Source: Hyaloperonospora brassicae
Lineage: Eukaryota; Oomycota; Peronosporomycetes; Peronosporales; Peronosporaceae
DNA length: 64,000 nucleotides
Reading direction: 5' to 3'
Assembly (NCBI GenBank): GCA_947650285.1
Contig: CANTFL010001106.1
Span: 1 to 64,000, forward strand
In this document: positions 31,975 to 42,900 of the stretch, piece after piece
Layout of the letters: each line of letters begins with the position of its first letter
Position numbering within the stretch: position 1 is the first letter of the stretch
Translations under genes and position numbers: made by a program
The notes under the pieces: generated by a model
Database searches by the model: none
Told to the model about the DNA's origin: nothing
The model's input: only the letters and a program-made list of their open reading frames with translations

Positions 31975-32120
31975 GTCGATAAATGCCAAGGCTGACACAT
32001 CGTAGTATCCGTAAAAGTCTACCGAAGAGTGCATCCCGCCAGCCGACGGGTACACAAGGTAAACCAAGGTCCATACGCGGCATCGGGGTACCCTTTAATA
32101 AGTCGGCAGTCCGGCATAGT
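31975..32120 (+). repeat. Dispersed repeat, copy B
   Basis: Diverged direct copy of 27860-27990 (shared CCGACGGGT.CACAA and further downstream matches such as TAGTCGG/AAGTCGG), about 4.1 kb apart. Confidence 0.5.
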
Positions 32121-32882
32121 GAGATTTTGGGGATTTATCACGCAGTTTTAAGGCTTCACCCAATCACATTGGCATCCTTAACGATTGTTTGCGATGTGAA
32201 CTCTGCTTAAAATAAATAATGCGTGAAGTCACCTCCCCGCGATTGCGTTAATAGATCCAAGGTCACAAACAACGACAAAAATCTTCGGATGTCCCGAAAT
32301 AATTCTGTCGATGTCATGTACCATCCCTTCCTGAGTAAAACAACGCTATAAGGTCCATGAATTTAATTGCAGCAGTAAAAGTTTGGCGAGTAGTATCAAA
32401 TTAAACAACATACATGAGCGAGAGGCTGTAGGCATTTGTATTGTGTGTGCAGTCAATTGCAAATTCTTCGGATGACCGTATGTCAAGTTCATGGTCATCT
32501 CGGTCTGTCATGGCCGATGTCGGACGTAGTTGTCTTCGTCCACTGCACCCGGTGATAAAACATTATGGTCAAATATATGCTTCGACAGATCTTCCGTCTG
32601 TAATTTATAATAAGTGCCTGTCTGTTTGCCTTCCGAACGATATTGTGGACTCCTATGTATTTATAAGAAACCGCCTTCAATAACTTATAATCACAAATCT
32701 ATATAAATCGCATACATACAAAGTTATAGATAATAGATTGCTGTTTATGACTTCGACAAGAACACACACGTGTGTAGCAGATATATCTTGATACACCCGA
32801 AAGACATAATTATATTGTCGTTAATTTCTGACGTCAAACGTCTCGCCGCCGGTAGCGTTGAGAGCATGGGCTTGCTGATAAA

Positions 32883-33161
32883 ATGAGAGTGAACGATGTG
32901 ACAGTTGTTAACACAAAGCGTTTACAGGCACTTTCCTTTAAGGAGTACTTGTCATACGTGATAATGAGCTCATATGAACATCCAACATCTTTTGATCCGC
33001 AATATCGCGTTGACATGTGTCAATTGTGTAAAATCCCTGATGAAATCTGTACGAGCATGCGAGAAAATGCGCTTGATATAAATCGAACGGCCAGAGGCTA
33101 CATTACAATTAAAGCCCTGGCGTTCGGTTTACTACCTAAAAGCCTCTTCAGCCATCTTTGA
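32883..33161 (+). pseudogene. Possible coding remnant inside the 29.5-kb element
   Basis: 92 codons reading like protein (KEYLSYVIMSSYEHPTSFDP, DEICTSMRENALDINRTARG, ending LLPKSLFSHL). No family assigned; could belong to an element protein or a captured gene. Confidence 0.3.
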
Positions 33162-33536
33162 GCTTTAAAAGGCCCGACCGGTGAAGATTCCTCACAGATC
33201 CACGGTAAAATTAGCGACGGCAATATTATGGCCAGCATATACTTAAAACATAATCGGATTGGCAGCGACGACAGAAGTAGGATCAGAATTAAAGACCGTT
33301 GCAGAGACGGCAGCAGCAGTGAAGGTAGATGAAGGTTTTTTTATCAATTACTTAACAGTTTAGGATTAATGTTTGAATGAACGTGAGTATCTAACAGATT
33401 CATTTCTGGTTTGCTAATCCTATTTTATATTAATTGACGTGGCCTGGCGGCTGCATCAACATTGTTGCCGAATAAACATTAAGTTTAATGCATAGATGCT
33501 GGTGTATAGAGCAATGATACCCGGTGTACTAAGCCT

Positions 33537-35374
33537 ATCCATTTTTTTGTGATCACACATGTAAGTTTTATTGTCAAAGTACGTTGTGGCCAAGGAAAGT
33601 GTAATGATGTCGGCTTAAAGTCGCAACTATGCATGCACCAGTAAGACAAGCCTTATATTAATGAGAATATAATGGTACCTCGATTGCACAATTGAAATGA
33701 TAATATAAAGAAATAGGTCAATGGCTTACCCACACATCGGGATACCGTGTTTGCGGTTATAATGACAAATCTTACGAGTTACCGTTGCTGCCAAATATGT
33801 ATTTTACGTACAAATATATTAACGTTAGCTACAGGCGATATCTTATACATCACAACAAGTTTACTGTGTAAGCATTTGACCCTGAGGTGCGACATGAGGC
33901 CTACAAGCACACTATATCTATGCAGTAGTCTATTTTCCTACAAATCTGCGATCAACACTACAATGTACTTTTATATGATAGGAGCGCGTGGCTTGCTTAT
34001 CATACGATTAAAAGTGCTCTATTCTATATTGTATGAATGAATGATGAAATTGATATCGCATATAGGTTAGAAAGCCGAAGCATTGCATTTATGCAATACA
34101 TTTTTGAATAATGAATACTTCTGTACAAACTACTTGTCTATTCTTAACTATGAAGTATTTTTTTAATTGTAATATTTTGCTTCTGTCAATTAAAGTAAAC
34201 GCTTGTACATGACTCGTAAGCATACACTATTCTCGGTGCAGTTTGATGTACTTTTGGTGAGTAGCAGAAGATATCTATTTGCTACAAACGGCAGCACTTT
34301 ATAATATGTTGAGAAATCATTGAACATTTGCGGGATAGCTGGCGTGTCAAAACCCCATAGTTAGCAAAATATTTAATAAAAGAGAGCACGAAAAGATCAA
34401 GACAACTTTGCAGAAATGTGCATGTCGCGAAAGCAAGATCTATAGGCATACAAGATATCGACGTTTGATGCAATATCTATCAAGCTTCGTCATAGTTAAG
34501 GCCCTCTTCGCTTATTTACAGATCAAATTTAGTGATTAAAGGTTCTTCATATACTGATATTAACATTCAGTTTAAATTATGATATCGTAATGGCGGTGAA
34601 GGCTTCGAGCGAAATTTTTGTCGTTTAAGCGAACCCTTAAAACAAAATTTCTGTGCGTTGTGTGTCCTTACTTGCAAGGTGTGTCCCCACTTGCGAGGTG
34701 TGTCCCCACACAGACCTAAATCGCAATGTGCAAAATTTAATGAGAATTATAAAACACTTAATATCCTATTGCGAAAATACTGGCCATTTTGGCTACTATA
34801 TAAGTAGGTCTGCAGATATAGGATATGCTATGTATGACAAATTTCGTACTTTAATCTTGTATAGATCTAAAGGAAACAGAGGTTTTGATTATTATTTAAA
34901 GATAGCACTGATACATTCTACGCCGTAAAGACGAAAGGTATATTGGCCATATCAAATCTTGGCCAAACTTTTAAATACTATTCTGTGGTACTTATTAAAA
35001 CTCGATTATATAAAAATCATATTCTATTTTTACAAAAATTTTCGACCATAAATAGAGTACAGTGAGAAGTTGCCGCTTATTAAACAATGAAAGATTATGT
35101 ATAATCAATGGATGCGAGGCACATTATATATTTGATAAGAAAAACCTTATGATTATATGTATGGGAAATTCTACATATCATCCTCCATTAGAAATTGAAT
35201 CAAAAGATAAAAAGAAATAGTAAAAACACCTAAATAGGAGTAAAAACATGTTTTGAAAGCGAGCGCAACATCAAATAGGCAAGCAGATTGAAATGTTGTG
35301 CTATACTTGTTATCCAAGTTTTGGGCGTTCCGATAGGAGGTCCATTAGAGTTCTAAAGAATAAAGCTAATTAGT
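33537..35374. other. AT-rich gene-free DNA
   Basis: Short frames only (plus 33747-34040, plus 34653-34928), with no similarity seen. Holds the 19-bp tandem repeat at 34660. Confidence 0.5.
34660..34712. repeat. 19-bp tandem repeat, nearly three copies
   Basis: Copies of GTGTGTCCCCACTTGCGAG at 34660, 34679 and 34698; the last is partial. Confidence 0.85.
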
Positions 35375-35481
35375 CCACAACTAGGGGCATACCCCGATTT
35401 TGCTAGGGGTACACACCATTTTTTGCTACGGGCACACCCGACCTCCTAATATGATAAAAATGACTTCATATTATGGTGCAG
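35375..35481 (+). repeat. Left TIR of the Pack element
   Basis: Begins CCACAACTAGGGGCATACCC and includes TTTTTTGCTACGGGCACACC; ends TTATGGTGCAG. Contains two subrepeats of the TTGCTA.GGG.ACAC type. Confidence 0.9.
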
Positions 35482-35794
35482 AGCAAGTAAATTATGTTGT
35501 CACTTACAACTGCTCGAAATATCCCTATCTTAAACGGTAAATGCACTCATGCGCGATACTTTATTAATCCATCGTGGCCAGGGCGGTATCCGAACGACCA
35601 TGCCTGCTGAGATCTCTACTGCCTCGAAGACGGTATACAATCCAATGGTACGATGCCAACATCTGACCATCGGCAGTGGCAACGACATCCGAGTATCTAC
35701 GTGCTCATAGTCACGAGTCGTTTGAGCCGGTCCCCCAACGATTTAGACGAGTCGAGAGCGTTAAGTCGTCGCGGACTTTGGCGAAGAGTTCTAC

Positions 35795-36028
35795 ATGACA
35801 CACGCCGCTAGCGTAGATATTCTTCTGCAAGCGTGTAAAAAACTTCGCGCGTGGCAGGAAGCACGCAAATTGAGAAAGTATTCAATTAAACGTTCTGGTA
35901 TTGCGTGCAAATTGTGTTTTGACTTGCACGAGTCTTCGACGTTACGGCTTGGCGCGTGGACGAAAGAGGAAGACATAGCGCTGCAACGGTTGGCCACGGG
36001 ACAAGAAGACGCAAAACCATGCTGCTGA
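35795..36028 (+). pseudogene. Captured MYB/SANT-like gene fragment
   Basis: 77 codons with RSGIACKLCFDLHESSTLRL followed by GAWTKEEDIALQRL. This resembles the end of one MYB repeat (compare RxxxQCRxRW) and the start of the next (G.WTxEED). Only part of the DNA-binding domain is present, so no function is expected. It sits in the left half of the TIR element with host-like base composition. Family match is by motif only. Confidence 0.5.
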
Positions 36029-36422
36029 ACTTTAAGACGCTTTCGAGTTTCTTTTCCTTTTTCCGCGCGAAGCTGTAATATCGTCTGTTGCTCGCCGAAA
36101 GTTGAGACAAGCGAGAAACCTCATGCAATGAACCACTACGATGTGTGACCTGTGACAACGGGCACCATGCAAAGCTATGCTGTCGTTTGCAAGAATAGAC
36201 TTTTGAGGCACAAGAGGTGGCGTTTTGCACGCAACAGCCGAATTTGCGTGACAACAGTAGAGGTATATAAATACGTATGTTAATATGTATGGACTTGGCA
36301 TGTGTCCGCCCAATCAATCGCTTTTGGTACGCCAAACAGTGCACCATTTTTTCTCAAGATTTTTCGCTTTTTGAATGATGTCGAATTACCGTCGTCTCGC
36401 TGCAGCATCTTCAGCACTTCCG

Positions 36423-36646
36423 CTACTCCACAAAACCAAGTTGCCCTAGATCAAATGCGATGCCAATGAGCACAACAGCAATTATCAACAGCGCCTGACT
36501 GAACTCGGACGTTTTTTTCAGCTGCAGCGGACGCTGCTTGATAACAGCTTTGCTCTCGGCTGCCTCGGTCTTACCCAGCAGACGTCCACATAGCGTATTT
36601 TATCCTCCTTCTTCTGCTCTTCCACTTTTTCCTTAAGCATCGTCAT
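36423..36646 (-). pseudogene. Captured fragment of a protein with a C-terminal membrane segment
   Basis: Minus strand. The ATG at 36646 opens MTMLKEKVEEQKKEDKIRYV; after an apparent frameshift another frame continues LLGKTEAAESKAVIKQ, then KKTSEFSQALLIIAVVLIGI as a single hydrophobic segment, and ends GQLGFVE-stop at 36423. It looks like the 3' end of a tail-anchored protein gene. Source gene not identified. Confidence 0.4.
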
Positions 36647-36832
36647 GGCTTTAAGGATACTAAAATCCGTTGGGTGGTGAATTGAAGATCGAGTGGGCTA
36701 CTTCTTAGCTATCTCGAGGCACGGACAAGCACGTACCGCGTGCAATATTTGTGGAATCACAATTAATGTGTGTGACGAGATACGCACCAATCCATTCCGT
36801 ATAAGTGTACTGTAGTGTATACGTACATATTT

Positions 36833-36939
36833 CTGCACCATAAATAATGAAGTCCTTTATATGATTTTAGGAGGGCCGGTGTGCCGTAGCAAAAATGTGG
36901 TGTGCTCCTAGCAAAGGTGGGGTGTGGCCCTAGTCGTGG
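36833..36939 (-). repeat. Right TIR of the Pack element
   Basis: Reverse complement begins CCACGACTAGGGCCACACCC, matching the left arm over 107 bp with about 75-80 percent identity by eye. Confidence 0.9.
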
Positions 36940-37799
36940 TTAACAAATTATTGTACAGTATTGTAATTTAAAAAAATTGACTAAAATATTTAATAATTTA
37001 TAGTAGATGTTTTGCATAGTACTTCAAATGTCAATTGATGTTTCTAACTTTTCTTGTATCGGCCAAAATAAATGCATATTAAGTTAAAATTAACCGTTTT
37101 ATTACCCTATCATAATATTTTTGCGACTAGTTGATTGGTATTTTTGTACAGTTTTTTATGTATTAATCGAATTTCGAAGCAAATGTAATCTCTTTGACTA
37201 CGCTCAATTACTGTCCAGCATCTGAATGGTAAATATGAACGATCTACCCATAATTTGTTTTGCAATTGTTATATGCATTTGGATGTAACTACTAGGCCAG
37301 TACTAGCCATATATAGCGACAAGAAATTGTGTTGTTTCGATGCTTGATGACCGAAAAATGGTAGGAAATGTGTTGCCGACGCGCACGACACTAACATCGA
37401 GAGGTGTTAGTTATTTTAAAAGGACAAGCAGGCGTGGTCATTGAAAATTTCAACGTCTGCAAAAAATTAAGAACACAAATGAGTAGGCTGTACTTTCACT
37501 TGGTCCAAATATTAAGGTACCTTTCGACTGGTGTTTGCTTTGAGGTCCCCGAAAATAGAGATGCTGCTTCTGCCTTCCTTTTTCCCCTTCGTCTACTGGA
37601 TCTAATATTTCTTCTTTACCCTATCTCACTTGTTACTGCGGTCTATAGGTAGTACTTTAATCTCGTACCTCTCGGCTACCCGCCCGCCCGGTATTACTGC
37701 GGTTCTACGGTGGTACACCCCTTATGATCTCTTTTTGAATATCCCGCTTCCAAATTTTCAGCGTGCATAGGCGGCAACCATTTCTTTTGTCAGGTCGTA
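36940..37799. other. AT-rich gene-free DNA
   Basis: Nothing recognised up to the LINE remnant; a CT-rich stretch at 37560-37700 may be the LINE 5' end. Confidence 0.4.
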
Positions 37800-37806
37800 T
37801 CTCCCT

Positions 37807-38352
37807 ATGAGTTGGGGCAGTGGCCCCACGCGGGATAGGAAATGGCGTCAGGCCTGGCAGACATGCGCCCCTCGGGTGGATTTTTTTAGCCCTGACGCTG
37901 TCTTTACGAAGGCAGAAATTGCGTTGCTAGACCCTGATCGAGATGTGTGCGATAAGTGTTGTGCTGCACTCGCGGGCGTGCTTCAATATGTTTCGTCTGA
38001 GCTTTGTCCTTTTGTGTGGATTCTTGCTCATGGCATGTCGGCTACCTTTTCCGACACGGAAATTATGACGTCTCTATGCTCGACAGCCCAATCCGTATTA
38101 TAAATGGAGAGCATTAAGCGTTTACGGAACTTTATAACGATGCGTAACGCCGGTATCAGTTTTGTGTGTACTGATCAACAGGTTTTGGCTAAATCGGGAA
38201 GGGTAATTGTACCCATCTACGGTCACGCTTTTAAATTCAAACGTACTCTAAATACTCCCATTTGTATTTCATTGATCTTCATAGCCTACCTGACGACGTG
38301 TCAAATGGGCTCATTTACGATTGATTTGCCATCGAGGCTCTCCACCAGCTAA
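37807..38352 (+). pseudogene. ORF1-like remnant of the LINE
   Basis: Two adjacent frames separated by a single stop (38101): MSWGSGPTRDRKWRQAWQTC... and MESIKRLRNFITMRNAGISF.... No domain recognised; the position upstream of endonuclease suggests ORF1. Confidence 0.4.
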
Positions 38353-40007
38353 TATTACACCGGTTCAAGTGAACGGGGGCCTCCGTTTCCGCAACCTCCG
38401 GGTGCATTTAAGCAAAATCACCCCCAACATATCTTATGTTGAACGATAGCACTACACTTCGACAAATCCGGTTCACTGGTCAAGAATTTGCTGTGGTGCA
38501 TCATTGCCTAAGTGTGTATAACCGCAGAGTTCCGCTGTTTAGCGTATCGTTACGTAAATCGAGCCATTCGTACAGCAAGGTTCAACCTCCGGATGCCGAC
38601 CCGTCGCCGACAACAAATGACACTTCATCCGCCTTCGGCAATGGTAGCGACTCCGACGGCGAAAGCTCTATGACCGACGTGCCCAAACCGTATGGTGGGC
38701 TGCATCGTGACGTTTGGTCTAACTTAACCTTAAAAATACCAGGGATATGAATGGAATCGAGTCGGCTTTTAAGGTCCTCCCTAACCTTATTTGGCCTACC
38801 AAAGTAGCACCTAATTTTCCGGTCGTCTTTTTTGACTTCGCATCCTTTGCTCCGCCCGTATAAACGAGCTAAGTGTTTGTTTTTTGTTTCTATAACTAAA
38901 AGGGATGTTCAGATTGCTACTCTTCGTCTCTCTCAATCGGAATCTCCATTTATTTCTTCGGTAAGCTCATATAATGGCTCAGCAAAGGTTTCAGGGGTCC
39001 ATTTTTTCGGATCAGAGACCGATCTCTTGATCCTCCTCGTTCAGTCTGTTCCTATGTGAGACAGGCTTAAGTTACTGAGCGGAATTTAAATTCTGCCGTC
39101 TACCAAGGCTCTGTGGACGTCTTGACGCTTCGCGATCTTTGTGCTGTGATTGAGAAATTTTTGGGTCCTTTTTCACTGTGCAAGACCCGGATAGCGTTAT
39201 GTCCACGGTTCTAACCCAACTCAGCTTTTTGCGTGCTCTGATCGACACCAACGCTGCTGCCAATTTCCATAACATGCGCGAAATATTATGGTCAATCGGT
39301 GCTTTGCGTCGCTCAAATACGCCCTTTTCCCGTTGACGGATGACGGAAAACTATTGACGAGTATTGGCACTATTTATAATAGCAACGTCGTGCTTTAACT
39401 TTCAGTCGATCTAATGCCAGCTTTTCCCGGATCAGGAACGTTACTAAGGCCAAGTCAAATTGGCTGAGTTCGATCTGGCACTGCAATTTATTGCCTTCAG
39501 TATCTATATAGACCTCATGAAATTAAAGTCCATCCTTGGATTGGCTGCATTAGCCCTGTCCCACCCTCTTTGGTTTCTTTGGAACGACACGATGTTGGCG
39601 TCTATAATCCCTGTCTCCACTTTTGAAGCGCATCTTAACCGTAGCGGTACCTGACGATCTTTGAGACACTTTTGACTTTATAAGGGAGCGCGCCACTGCT
39701 GTGGCACCCCAACCTAGGGATTTGTTTGTACTAGCCTTGGACCTTAGAGATATTGAATTAACGCCAACGGCTGTAACGCCATTGCGCTATCTACCTCAAA
39801 CTAACTTCTAAAATATTTCCATATGGTCGGCCTTTAAGAGGCCCGTTTTACGGGGCAAGAGAGCTTAAATTGCGCAAAGGAACGCTGGCTGACTGATTCC
39901 CGATTTCACTTTAATTTTTGGTCTCGAGATAAACTAAGCTCCTTCATGGGGTTTGCTGGTAAAGTTTGCTTATAACACTTACCTGCTCGGTTCGTGATCT
40001 TTAATAT

Positions 40008-40469
40008 GTGACTCTCCGCCACGCTAGTTCTTCTCAGTTTATCTCTCGCAAATTGATGGTTCACGGTATATTCAAATCGGTTCCTACCTACATTAATTTA
40101 TTAAATGCCCCTGTTTTACCGGACCTTCGACCTAAATTTTTCTCTGCATTGCCCCGCGATTTAGAGGACAACGCCCATCTTATCGATATGAGAGACTTCA
40201 ATTTAATTCCTTCCAGTCAACTGGATGAGTCTAGTTTGCAAAATTGGAATCTTCGCCAGGGTCGAGACGAGTTGCTGAATTGGATGACAGCGCTACGTTT
40301 AGTCGATCATCGGAGTCTTCAGCATCCCGACGTTCGGGAGTTTACCAGTCCGACCTGTGCTTCCCCAATTCACTATGGGTTTGTGAATTATAATAGTTTT
40401 CGCTTCATGTTCCAAGATGTTTCCACGATTTCAAGGCTCTGTCTAGAACGGAATATTACATTAATTTAA
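40008..40469 (+). pseudogene. LINE AP-endonuclease domain remnant
   Basis: Contains RDFNLIPSSQLDES where LINE endonucleases have GDFN, then RLVDHRSLQHPDVREFTSP (compare L.D.WR..HP..R.FT) and a later IHYGFVNY in place of the S.RIDY motif. The substitutions at the motif positions would impair catalysis. Confidence 0.65.
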
Positions 40470-40859
40470 CTCTTTGTATCGGGTCCGGTGCCTTAAAGCC
40501 TACCGGTCGGGACCCCTAAAATTTTACCCATGGTTTTTCACTATTAAAGATTAAGACTATATACAAGGCTCCCATCATTTGTCTTGCAAATTCCTGTAAC
40601 CCGGAACTACGGCGCTATTATATTGGGTGCTTGCTTGATATACATAAACGATTCGACTCAATTTTTTTACGGGGATTATTCCTCATATGAAATATTGCTC
40701 GTCAACGTGTTATTAAAAACTTACACCTCTCAGGTAACCGACTTCGGCATTGGCAGGCGTTGGACGCTTCAGTCGACCATTCAGGTAATATCGATTCTGC
40801 TAAGGCGGCGCTCATCGAAAAATTATGTGGATTCGCGCAGTATTCTTTAAGCGCAAATT

Positions 40860-41463
40860 CGCCTTAGACTTTCAAGCTACCGAGCGTTGCTTAAAATTCT
40901 TTTTTGAACTTCCCCAAGTTCTCTTGAAATCACCGATTTATGTAGACTCGACCGACGATTCAATCTCTACATATTCTACATTTAATAAATATTGGTCTGG
41001 TAATTACTATTTGCCTTCCCGAAAAATATCAGCGTGCACGACCCAATCGGGACTGCTTCGAGCATTCTCAATCATTACAGCATACCACGACCCGATGAAC
41101 TCCGGCCAACCGGGCTTCCTTGGACAGCCCCTTTACAGCAAACATTTTATTATGCTTTAAAACACGCTGTAATCAGAAAGACACCTGGACCGGAAGGTTT
41201 GCTGTTATATTACTATTATGTTGACTTGCCTCTCTGGAGCCGTATTTTCGAGGTGATTAATGGACAATTTGATTTGCCCAAAGAATGGTGGTACCTTCCA
41301 CCTGGGCACGGCGGCTTAGGCCTGACTAAGGTCCGAAACATGGTATACAGATCACGAGCCCATTTGTCATACAAAGTTATTTCGACGGCCAGGGCTCATT
41401 CCTACATCACCCTTCTAACATGGGTGCATCCTGTAATTCGCTTGTTTGATTGTGCCATCTCAC
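40860..41463 (+). pseudogene. LINE reverse transcriptase remnant with internal deletion
   Basis: The KTPGPEGLLLYYY motif (compare KAPGPDGLP.E.Y) marks the RT start and is followed within 25 residues by LPPGHGGLGLTKVRN, which normally lies after the whole RT domain. The YxDD-containing core between them is missing. Confidence 0.6.
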
Positions 41464-41750
41464 CTTAGTGGAAAAGTTTGGACATCCTGTATGCACCCAT
41501 TACTTCCAGCCCCGGTTCTACACTCTCATCTAAAACCTCGCCGCTGGCCAGCCCTCGGAATTTTACTGGCATTTGGCACTCTTTGCCTGGCATACGCGTC
41601 CTCGTCCCACGGCCGTCTGCTTCTTTTGTAAATTTAATAAACTTACTACACCGATGCACAACAACAATAATATCATTTTGGCGGCGGCTGGGCGCCCTCG
41701 GGCGATAAGTTTCCGGCCTTCAGTACTGCAAGCACTATTGGTGGATATCA

Positions 41751-42449
41751 GTGTCTCTCGGCCCTGTGAGTTCTGTCAGACTTGTAAGACTGTTGTTACG
41801 GAAACGAAAATTTCTCTATTTCTCCTCTCATTTAACCAGAGTCGCGTCCTCAGTATCAAAGCTTGATCTACTTTTTAGTCTCGCGTTCAAAGCTTGTTCG
41901 AGTCTTTGCGAATTTACCCTATCGGCCCTGTTCATACACCCTCATATTTTTGCGCCTTTCATTGCTGCCGTTTTGGCACTTATGAATTTGTTGAAGTCAG
42001 TGTTGCGCGCCTTCAGCACCTTTTCGTTAAATTCCCAACTTGAGCTACCATCATCATGCTACGGGCTTGACTCGTCTCCTCCGCCGGATATGTGGAGTCG
42101 CAACCTCAAAATGGGCAAGCATATACTTCCGGTCTATGCTAACTTTCTCTTCCGAGTTCAGAATACGGCACTTCTCTGGTATACCGACTACAGCCCCTTA
42201 TCGGGGCTATCAGTCTTTGTAACCATAAGTGTGGTATTATGGAGACGGACCCACATCTTTTTCGGTAGGTGCTCTTTTTCCGCTCTCGTCTATACCCCTT
42301 GGATCGACCGTTTTCGACACCCATTTGATGCGCTTCTTGATAATAGACCGGTGCTTCTTTCCCATATGGCCCTGACCCCGCCTGTGCACCGAGTGTATAT
42401 GTACAGCCTTTTTGCGGTTTTTCATTTTGTTCGTATGGTGATCTTTTGA
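41751..42449 (+). pseudogene. LINE C-terminal zf-RVT-like remnant
   Basis: HIFFGRCSFSALVYTPWIDR resembles the HLFW.C..A..VW..W segment of the RVT zinc-binding domain; upstream Cys/His ligands are lost. Confidence 0.5.
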
Positions 42450-42900
42450 TGTCACTGGATCCATCGGAATGGTATCCGATTTAATTTTCTGTAGGGAAAC
42501 TTCTTGGGATTCAGTATCAGATCCACGCGGGTGTTTGAACTCATACGGAGTAATTTTCAAGACTTGGCTAGCCGCATCCTTCGAAATTCCAGTCGAGCCC
42601 TACGGCGGATCGACGAATGGCTATCGGATCTCCATATTCAACGATTTTGGCCTTTCACTTTTCTTGACGTTGATGCTTCGTCGGCTCGACCTGTCTTTGC
42701 GCTTTTTGGGGCGCTATCCCGTGACGTCTCGTCAAAATGACATATTGCAACTTCCCGACTGGCCTTTGTTCCGATTACTGGTGACAACTTCCGTACCTTC
42801 GCCCAGTTACAGTGTTGCACTATTTCGATAGTGTTGGTACGGTTTGTACTGGCATAAGCTTTTGTATTAGAACCTTGACTTTAGCCTGTCTTGTCAAGTT

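Larger units (their letters stand above)
29512..33536. mobile_element. 4-kb DNA-transposon-like element with about 100-bp TIRs
   Basis: Left arm 29512-29612 and right arm 33432-33536 are inverted copies. Left begins AGGCTAAATACACCGGGCAT; the right arm, reverse-complemented, begins AGGCTTAGTACACCGGGTAT. The match continues through CATTGCTC, ACACCAGCA and GGCCACGTCAATT. TIRs of this length suit Mutator-like elements, but no target duplication is clear. Inside lie a GC-richer island (29.78-30.4 kb), degenerate tandem repeats and a possible coding remnant at 32883, but no intact transposase. Either a large non-autonomous element or an old one swollen by insertions. Part of the left arm (GGCCACG..CAATTC.AGTAT) is repeated directly at 29661. 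Confidence 0.65.
35375..36939. mobile_element. Pack-type TIR element carrying host gene fragments (MYB-like and TM protein)
   Basis: Flanked by 107-bp inverted repeats (35375-35481 and 36833-36939). The interior is GC-richer than its surroundings and holds coding-like fragments on opposite strands: a MYB-like piece (plus, 35795) and a C-terminal membrane-segment piece (minus, 36423-36646). No transposase is visible, so it must have been mobilised in trans. This is the structure of Pack-MULE or Pack-TIR elements. No clear target duplication: CTAATTAGT on the left, TTAACAAAT on the right. Confidence 0.75.
37800..42900 (+). mobile_element. Decayed non-LTR retrotransposon (LINE, AP-endonuclease type)
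   Basis: Successive plus-strand frames, interrupted by many stops and frameshifts, follow LINE order: an ORF1-like part (37807-38750), an AP-endonuclease-like part (40008-40469), an RT part (40860-41463) and a zinc-finger RVT part (41751-42449). Base composition is higher in GC than the flanks, and boundaries are set from that and are uncertain. Several key residues are lost, and the RT core appears deleted. Not functional. Confidence 0.75.
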
